The position numbers were made by a program, and so were the translations under genes. The notes beneath the pieces are model-generated. The model was not told the origin of the DNA, ran no database searches, and saw nothing but the letters and a program-made list of their open reading frames with translations. Below, piece after piece: positions 57,230 to 64,000 of a stretch of DNA of 64,000 nt (positions within the stretch are counted from its first letter, which is position 1; each line of letters opens with the position of its first letter). The DNA is from Daphnia carinata (lineage: Eukaryota > Arthropoda > Branchiopoda > Diplostraca > Daphniidae), in assembly GCF_022539665.2 (NCBI RefSeq), contig NC_081338.1:1054001-1118000 (forward strand). The letters run 5' to 3'.

Positions 57230-57840
57230 TTTTTTCTTAATCTTTTTGTACTAGTGCATGACCAGTCGATAGGCTACTTGTTGCTAGCAATGACTCCGAG
57301 GGTGTCACAATGCAGGAACCTTCCATCTTACTGGAAACTGTTGTTGAAATCTGCTTGATTGAGTATGCTGGTATCTCTTGACGATCTCTTGTAACCAGCC
57401 AGCTGTTCTTGACTTCTTCTGTTTGAATAAGTGAAATTTCTGCAAGTGGTGACTTCCCTGTTGTAAACGACAATTCTTGTAACTCGTAATCGATGTGAAT
57501 AGCTGTAAATTGTTGTAGGAAATCATTTCCCAGTAGTAGTTCAAAACCTGACTTTGGCATGACTATCGCGTTTCCTTTGATAGTTTTGCCCTTGTGGGTT
57601 ACTACAATGTCAGCTGTATTCTGTGGGGACAGAGTATGGCCGTTTACAAGACGAATTTTCGGTCCACTCCGGGGTTTTTCCACGAACCCCGTTTTTTCAA
57701 CAATTCAGGAGAAATCACTGTAACTGCAGCTCCTGTATCAATCAACGCCGTTGCAGTTTCTTTACCACACTTCACTTTTTCCTTAATCAATCTTGCAGGG
57801 TTTAAATTTAAAATGTAGTCTTCTGAACCATTTTTGTTTT
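57230..57840 (-). pseudogene. pro: Gypsy protease region
   Basis: TATALIDTGAAVTVISPELL (about 57720-57780, minus strand) holds the DTG of an aspartic protease, and FELLLGNDFLQQF its second conserved block. A frame change near 57640-57680 separates them, and a stop at about 57237 ends the frame before RT. Confidence 0.8.
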
Positions 57841-57849
57841 CTTCTGGCA

Positions 57850-59125
57850 TCATCAACTCTTGAACGACTGAGTTTGCAGATGGATTCTCTTTTGAAGTTG
57901 TCCCTGCCCCAGCGTCCTTTGCCGGGCCTTTATACTGCTCTGATTCAGGATTTCTGAAACAGTTCCGGGCAATGTGCCCTGCTTTTTTACAGTAAAAGCA
58001 CTGTGGTTTACCACTTGGTGTGCGTCCTTTGGGTCTGAATGGTCCTCTTGATTTTACTTGCTCTTGATTGCCTTGTTTAAACAACTTCTCACAAGTTTCT
58101 TGAATGACTTTACGTATTGTCTTTATAAGATCTGCTTGTTGATCCAGGTAGACCAGCGAAAGGCTTGGGACTTGCTCAAACGACTTTTGAGGTTCTGCTG
58201 TCGGATCCTTCCATCCTCTAGCGTCTGACATCATTGATGTCTCTGTATAGACTTTTGTTAGCTCCAAAAATTCTTAACACGTTTGTGGCTTCTGAGGATA
58301 GATTTTTCTGAAAAGTGCTGGTCGAAGGCCACTCAGAAGATGCTTTAGCCGGTGGGTTTCCGACACATTCGGGTCGACCAGTCTGCAGAGATTAAGAATT
58401 TCGTAGTAATACCTGGTGGTGGGCTCATCCACCCCTTGCGTTCTGCTTCTGAGTCTAGTTTATTGAAAAGGACCATAAGAGTTTGGCTGAAATTCTTTCA
58501 AAAACACCGAACGTACACCGGGAACTGCAGGCCTTGCTGGATTTTCTCAGGCAGCCGGTTGTGCTGCCACATCTTGCCAGTCGTGTGGCAATCTTGCACA
58601 CAAGAACCAATTTCTTGCGGCATCATCCAAGTACATGCAAAAATTATTACGCTTGTCTGCATCACCCCAACCATTGTGGGTAGAGATAGTCTCATAGCGC
58701 TCTAACCATTGGTGAGTCTTCCGTTGGGCTACCTCGAAAAATAGGAGGACTTGTTGTTCTCCTTGTGTTGAACACAAGGACCTTCTCACAGCCGCCATGA
58801 CTGTTTCTTGCAATTGTCTCGGAGGTCCAAAAATGTGTTGTCCTATCGGAGGAACAACCGGGTGCGTGGGCTCTATTAAATCTTGTTCAGAGTCAGAACT
58901 TGATTCTGACTGTCTTGCAGGATTTTCAAACCCTCTCTGGCGAATCGTCTCTATAGATGACGTCGCTAAATCTTCTCTTGACGTTGAAATTTCCGAATCT
59001 TGGGCCTCGTTAGTTGCTGTGGTCTCGTTACCAGACAGCGCAGTGGTCAAGTCACGAAGCGGGTGCAATCGTCTACTTGGATCCCGAGGACAACTAGGTA
59101 AACGTGAGCTATTCTTCTTCTGCAT
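57850..59125 (-). pseudogene. gag: Gypsy gag with zinc knuckle
   Basis: Starts MQKKNSSRLPSCPRDPSRRL at 59125. The capsid core includes WLERYETISTHNGWGDADK and RNWFLCARLPHDW. After in-frame stops at about 58545, 58460 and 58290 it continues through LELTKVYTE to the knuckle CFYCKKAGHIARNC (CCHC, about 57965-58010). Gag packages the RNA. The stops inactivate it. Confidence 0.85.
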
Positions 59126-59166
59126 CGACTATCTTTAAAGCAGCACTAATTCGTTAACAACGGATA

Positions 59167-59187
59167 ACGAGCTGCATCTCCACCAAT
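59167..59187 (-). other. Primer-binding site, tRNA-Ala
   Basis: Directly after the 5' LTR (minus strand, after an AT dinucleotide) stands TGGTGGAGATGC, complementary to GCATCTCCACCA, the 3' end of animal tRNA-Ala including CCA. The identical 12-mer serves the element at 60536. Confidence 0.8.
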
Positions 59188-59545
59188 TGTCACACTTGAC
59201 TTAACTTTTAGGAATGATTTGTATTTGAGCTTTAAGAAAGAATACAAAACATGACAGAAAGGAAGAATTACTACGCGTTTTAATTAACTTGAACGTTAAG
59301 AGAACTAGGAAATTGTGGGTGAACTCGAAGAGTACGGGAGAACTTGAGAACTAACTTAGGGCTAAAAATGTATGGGCTTTTATACCCTCGTGAAGGATAT
59401 ACGCCCCATCTCTAGGGTTACGTGAATTCTAAGAATAACTATTCTTTTACCAAATTATCTGCGTGTTGCAGCATCTTTTCAAGAGAAGCTGTATTGTACG
59501 CAATTTGATCGTTGGCAACCACGTCACTATTTTCCCTTCGCGACA
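59188..59545 (-). repeat. 5' LTR
   Basis: Ends and sequence as in the 3' LTR, apart from about a dozen substitutions and a ~22-nt deletion near 59515. GGGCTTTTATACCC at about 59373 contains the TATA region (TATAAAAG on the minus strand). Confidence 0.9.
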
Positions 59546-59549
59546 ATAT

Positions 59550-60120
59550 TATACTATCGACTACGGGCCTTCTGCCAACGTCCGCCGGCATATCCTGTTA
59601 AATCTCGTTAGGTTTTTTTTGTCTGTGTCGTCTATCGGCATTGTCTTAGTCAACGGCCTGGAACTCCTAGTTTGTTCATACCTTGTGGCGGACTTCCCCC
59701 GGCTACCATCTCTTTGGTTCCTGGTGTCCGTGCTTAAGTCTCCTACCTGCTCCTACCCTCATCGTCCCCTTGGGACTTCGGAATTTCCGACATTTCCATA
59801 TCTCTTTTTATTTTTTTTTTTGTTTCTCTTTTTTATCACACTTTCCTCATTTCTCTTGCCTGTAGTTAGTTTTGTTTGTTGTTATAGTGTTTTTGTTGCA
59901 TGTAAGTGTAAATGACCCCTATAGTTGCTCTGTAGCAAAACGTCTGGGAATGTGAGTAAAGCCAACTTACTAGGATGAGTATTACCAGTCAAACCATAGA
60001 TAAAAACCATTGGTTCGTTATCCCCATAAGAAAAATAACATGGGCTGCTGACGCAGAAACTTGTAGTACCCTTCCTACGAATTGTTGGATCCTTACTCAA
60101 GTAGTGCCATGTCCTTACGT
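59550..60120. other. No recognised gene
   Basis: Pyrimidine-rich plus strand (59790-59850) and short frames only. Confidence 0.35.
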
Positions 60121-60124
60121 ACTG

Positions 60125-60420
60125 TAGTGCCACCAAGTGGCGGTTTGTATCACTACTGAAGGTGTAATTAGCTTTCCACCTACCACCAGTATTTGTGAGA
60201 TTTGTCAGCGTCGTAATGCTTGATTGTGCTTCAAAATGTCTTTGCCAAAAGAAAATAAGTATAGACTAGGTTTGTATTGTTTCATCTTTGGAATGATCTA
60301 CTATAAAGAAACCAATAATTGTGGCAAATTGGAAATATTCGTAAATACCAAGAAAAGTCATTTGAAGTGGAGAAAAGTTATTTCAAAACCTAGTTTGAAG
60401 ATTGGCTCTCCCATTTGAAC
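60125..60420 (+). pseudogene. Fragment of the SURF6-like cassette, first exon
   Basis: The upstream stretch and a frame at 60237 beginning MSLPKENKYRLGLYC match exon 1 and its 5' side at 33020-33210. The downstream exons are absent. It shows the cassette also moved outside the foldback elements. Confidence 0.5.
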
Positions 60421-60535
60421 TCGGCATTTTGATATTTCTGACATTATCAAATGTAAAGAAATAGGAGGGATTTTCCAACCATTCAAATGATGGAAAAAAG
60501 GACCTTGCAGTTCTGAAACTTTTGCTTGGTAATAT

Positions 60536-60849
60536 TGTAACGCACAGCAGACGTAGGGTTATGCAACCTATAGAACTTATCTCGTGGTTAACTCCCGAGA
60601 GTTAGATAAACTAATGATTATTAAATGTCACAGGAAGGTTATCACCCAATTACTTATATCCCTAGAACAGGAGAAAACGCCCAACGCTGGTATAAAAGAA
60701 AACCACTCGGCTGGATCGGGGTCCCTTGCATCTTAGTTATTCTTATGTGTCAAAGTTGTTTAAACCTTTGTTTCCCTTATTCCTAGCTATTCTGTAGTTA
60801 TTCCCTTTGATTTCCAAATAAACGGCTCTGACGTCGATCGTCCGTTACA
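60536..60849 (+). repeat. 5' LTR of second gypsy element
   Basis: TGTAACGCACAGCAGACG to GATCGTCCGTTACA, 314 bp, with matched TGTAAC/GTTACA ends. TATAAAAGAAAACC at 60693 is the probable TATA box and CCAAATAAACGG near 60815 a possible poly(A) signal. Confidence 0.85.
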
Positions 60850-60861
60850 TGGTGGAGATGC
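60850..60861 (+). other. Primer-binding site, tRNA-Ala
   Basis: TGGTGGAGATGC immediately follows the LTR and is complementary to the tRNA-Ala 3' end. Confidence 0.85.
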
Positions 60862-61130
60862 AGGGTAGGCCATTTTGGTAAAGCAAGTTAAGACCAAGTT
60901 ATCTGTGAATCTAGCGTTAAGAAAGAGACTCGGAGGCAGGTACTGTTGAGAGGTCCTTGGAAAGTGTGACCACCTGGTATAACTACCTTAAATTGCTTGG
61001 GCATAGGACCACAGATCTGACCAAGTTTCTTGTCTATTTTTGAGATTCACGAATAAGTGGTCTTTTGCTTTTCCTTGTTAATTAGAGCCTAGCGTAGGGC
61101 CCGTAAATTTTGGAAATTGTTAAGGGATAG

Positions 61131-62840
61131 ATGAATCCTAGTGAGACTAGGCAGAGTAAGCAAATTAAGGGATTAGAAGCGTCACCCGTCAGTGAACTGA
61201 AGGGACGCAGTAAGAAAAGTGAAACAGGAGCGAGACCGAAGGAGTCAACGAAGGAAAGCGTCGAGAACGAGAGTAGAATGGCTCAAGAGATCGGCCATTC
61301 CGTCTCAAGTTCTGGAGCGGAATCTTTGAACCCGATCGGAAGCTCAAGTGCAAAATCAACATCACGGTGTGGATTTCCAAAACTTGTGCTTCAAAAGAAA
61401 ACAAGGGATAGTGGTTTTGGGGAAGAGTCGATTGTCGAACAAGACGAATCGTGTGAGGAAGTGACGGTAAAAACACGTACTTCCATCTATCCACCTGAAC
61501 AAGACAGGTTCGAATCATTCGAAGAAGGGATAGAAGAAGCCCCAACAGTCTCATCAAGTGAGTCATCGGTTGCAGAATCAGGAGACGAAGGTGAAAATTT
61601 TGAAGTTTCACGAGAAGCATCTCCCGAAGCCATGGCTCAACGACAGCTTATTCCGAAATTGAAGTATAGAGAGCCACCGATCTTCTACGGGAAGAAAAAT
61701 GAAGACGCTACAGATTGGTTGGAGCGTTACGAAAGTGTTGCAGCGCACAACCGGTGGGGGGACGAAGAGAAGCGAGAAAACTTCGGAATGTCTCTAGAAG
61801 GAACTGCTAGAAAATGGTTCCTCTCTGCTGGGGAATTTACCCAATGGGAGGATACGCCAGCAGTTGCCGCAGCGGCAGGAGTCCAAGCTGCTTCTGATGT
61901 GGTAGGCTTGCGAACGAGATTCCTTCTTGAATTTCAACCGCAGCACTACACCCGTTATCAGGAAGCAAAACTACGACAGCGTAAGCAAGGAATCGATGAA
62001 CCAGGGGAAGACTATTTATATCTATGACGTCATCGATTTGTGCCACAAGGTAGATCCAAGAATGTCCGAAGAAGCGAAAGTAGATTACCTATTCAAAGGA
62101 CTAAAACCTACTTTGTTGGAAAAGATGTGGGTCGTCAACCCAGCGACGACTCAAGAATTTTTGGCAGCGCTAAAGCTTCATACCGAAGCTTTGGAAGTTG
62201 CTGCTCGACCAGATTGGGTAGTGAGCATGCTTGGCCCCGATGGGAGAAGACCACCACCCAAAGAGGAAAGAAAAGATGATCTTCGAGATCTGGTATTAGA
62301 GTTAAAGGCAGAGATAGAAGAGATGAGACGAGCTTCTAAGCCTAGCAAGCCTTGGGCTGGGAAGGATAAGCCCAAGCCATCCCGTACAACAGATGGAAAA
62401 CCGATTTGCCATCGTTGTGGAAAAGCAGGACACATCGCACGCGTTTGTCGAGCAGATCTAAAGCAAGAAAACAAGAAGCCCGATGTCCCTAAACGAGATG
62501 AGAGAAAACCGAACAAAAACGATGAAAAGAAGTTTGTGCGATGGGAAAAACAAGATGAACCAGCAACGGTCGGAATAGTGTCGACAGATGAAGAGGAAGA
62601 TAAGGAATCTACCGTCCTCATTATCCAACCGGCAAAGCTGATTACCGAAGATGTCGTTTGTCAAGGAATGGAGCTTAAAGCTGTAATCGACACTGGAGCA
62701 GTAGTATCGGTAGCATCACCAAGCCTGCAAGAGAAGCTACAAGCCAAATGGGTTTCCTGCAAGGTACCCTCTGTAGTTACAGCCAGTGGACAAAAAGTCC
62801 TTCCAATGGGAGCCATCGAGAAGTGGAACATCGAGGCATG
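61131..62840 (+). pseudogene. gag: Gag and protease of second gypsy element
   Basis: Starts MNPSETRQSKQIKGLEAS. A long charged N-terminus leads to a capsid core (DATDWLERYESVAAHNRWGD, ARKWFLSAGEF). The zinc knuckle CHRCGKAGHIARVC lies near 62408-62450 and the protease DTGAVVSVASPSL near 62692. Two breaks are visible: one extra base in a TTT run near 62011 shifts the frame within capsid, and another shift lies near 62830, just after the protease active site. Either could be decay or sequence error. Everything else is open, so this copy looks younger than the 50683 element. Confidence 0.85.
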
Positions 62841-64000
62841 AAGGCCAAAGGAAAAGTAATTGTGCTCGCCATGAAAGACATTGAATTGTTGCTAGGAAAT
62901 GACTTCCTGAAACAATTCAACAGACTGGAGATCAATTACGATGGTAATGGACCAGACTTGATGTTGGGTAGAATGCCCATCAACATCATCGAAGAAGAAG
63001 AAGTGACGTCCACACAAAAACTGATTACAAAAACTGGAAAAATGTTGCCTCCAAGAACAATCGTGTCAGTGGAAATTAAACCGGCTAGTTTGCAAGAAAA
63101 AACCGGGATGATAGAACCGTCAGAACACCTAGCTCGTGTGAAAGGTGTAACGTCAGGAAAAGTTCTGGTATCAACCGTACAACCGTTGGGACAGGTGCTG
63201 ATGGTTAACTTAAACAATCATCAGACTTACCTTCAAGAAGGAACTGTACTTGGACAGATGGAGCCAATTAATTCACCTGTTGTAGCTGTGGACGAAGGAG
63301 AGCAGACAGAAAAGCCCAAAGAGCCCCACGAAAAAGATGAAGCAATCCTGGTACTGGAGGGAGAAAAAGCTACGCAAATTACTCAAGGAGAAACGGAGCT
63401 GATTCCACGTCAAGCTTTTCGAGCGCAAATAACGGAGAACTTCCCACAAGAAGAAACAGAAGAATTAGTAGATGTCCTACAAGAATTCAGTTCCTGTTTT
63501 GCGCTGAAAAATAGTGAACTTGGGATGTGCAAGGTAGCTGAACACGAGATTCACACGGGAATGTCGGCACCAGTACACCAAGTTCCTTATAAAAGCGCAT
63601 GGAAAGAAAGGTCCATCATACAGAAACAAGTAGAAGAAATGCTGGAGAAACAAGTGATCGAACCATCTAACAGCCCTTGGGCATCGCCAGTGGTTCTTGT
63701 AAAGAAAAAGGACGGCAGTTGGAGATTTTGTGTTGACTACCGTCGTCTAAATGCTGTCTCGGTAAAGGACGTGTACCCATTACCAAGAATTGAGGAGACA
63801 TTGTCCCGGATGGGCAATGCCTGCATCTTCTCTACAATGGATCTGGAGAGTGGGTATTGGCAAGTACCTATGCATGAAGAACACAAGGCTAAAACGGCGT
63901 TCGTGACACCAGATGACCTTTACCAGTTTTTGGTAATGCCGTTTGGACTAGCTTCCGCTCCAGGAACGTTTCAAAGGATGATGGATCTAGTTTTGGCGGG
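62838..64000 (+). CDS. pol: Pol of second gypsy element (protease end, RT), partial
   Basis: Open from 62838 to the window end in one frame (387 codons). IELLLGNDFLKQF is the second protease block. A linker with VLQEFSSCFALKNSELG precedes RT: HQVPYKSAWKERS, SPWASPVVLVKKKDGSWRFC, VDYRRLNAVSVKDVYPLPRI, IFSTMDLESGYWQVPM and LYQFLVMPFGLASAPGTFQ. The YxDD catalytic pair would lie just past 64000. The RT motifs seen are intact. Confidence 0.9.
   Translation, partial: MKAKGKVIVLAMKDIELLLGNDFLKQFNRLEINYDGNGPDLMLGRMPINIIEEEEVTSTQKLITKTGKMLPPRTIVSVEIKPASLQEKTGMIEPSEHLARVKGVTSGKVLVSTVQPLGQVLMVNLNNHQTYLQEGTVLGQMEPINSPVVAVDEGEQTEKPKEPHEKDEAILVLEGEKATQITQGETELIPRQAFRAQITENFPQEETEELVDVLQEFSSCFALKNSELGMCKVAEHEIHTGMSAPVHQVPYKSAWKERSIIQKQVEEMLEKQVIEPSNSPWASPVVLVKKKDGSWRFCVDYRRLNAVSVKDVYPLPRIEETLSRMGNACIFSTMDLESGYWQVPMHEEHKAKTAFVTPDDLYQFLVMPFGLASAPGTFQRMMDLVLA

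Larger units (their letters stand above)
50683..59545 (-). mobile_element. Complete env-bearing Ty3/gypsy element (errantivirus-like), inactive
   Basis: LTRs at 59188-59545 (5') and 50683-51062 (3') are flanked by ATAT on both sides (50679-50682 and 59546-59549). The minus-strand order is LTR, PBS for tRNA-Ala, gag, protease, RT, RNase H, integrase, env, an antisense ORF, a purine tract, LTR. The LTRs differ at about a dozen sites plus a ~22-nt deletion, so the insertion is not recent. All three main genes contain stops or frameshifts. Confidence 0.9.
60536..64000 (+). mobile_element. Second gypsy lineage, 5' part, cut by window end
   Basis: 5' LTR, tRNA-Ala primer site, gag with CCHC, protease and RT in order on the plus strand. 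It is clearly distinct in sequence from the 50683-59545 element. The 3' half lies beyond the window. Confidence 0.9.

Overview
The window is nuclear DNA from an animal, most likely a small-genome arthropod such as a branchiopod crustacean (Daphnia-like). This rests on two ordinary host genes with very short GT-AG introns (about 57-112 nt) and an arthropod-type set of Ty3/gypsy, Ty1/copia, hAT and long-TIR DNA transposons. The species is inferred, not proven.

Only about 5 kb is clearly functional host sequence. A nine-exon gene (14629-18701, +) encodes a ~1169-residue glutamine-rich protein with two C2H2 zinc fingers, each split by an intron. It is tail-to-tail with a complete three-exon PNO1 gene (18854-19737, -), a KH protein of 40S ribosome assembly. 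A RING-finger exon (7888-8100) may belong to a third gene. The rest is nested mobile DNA and decayed pseudogenes.

Layout. 0-6.1 kb: a duplicated locus, then a long-TIR element carrying a SURF6-like gene copy and a hAT fragment. 6.1-14.5 kb: a second hAT fragment, the RING exon, hairpin and minisatellite repeats, a Ty1/copia relic. 14.6-19.8 kb: host genes. 19.86-22.2 kb: a palindrome-containing element that separates PNO1 from its CCAAT-box promoter. 23.4-26.7 kb: two nested hAT-like elements built from ~345-bp units, each unit with a GTATCGATAC palindrome and a tRNA-like core. 27.1-36.5 kb: a hAT MITE, then a transposase pseudogene split by a 6.2-kb foldback element (9-bp target duplication) whose arms carry SURF6-like copies. 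37-49 kb: gypsy fragments, a solo LTR, a GALNT pseudogene and repeat elements. 50.7-59.5 kb: a complete but inactivated env-bearing gypsy element (minus strand) with a spliced antisense reading frame between env and the 3' LTR. 60.5-64 kb: the 5' half of another gypsy element.

The strongest candidates for something new are the tRNA-like module array in the hAT-like elements, the antisense spliced ORF in the env-bearing gypsy element, and the Pack-MULE-like capture of an intron-containing SURF6-like gene.
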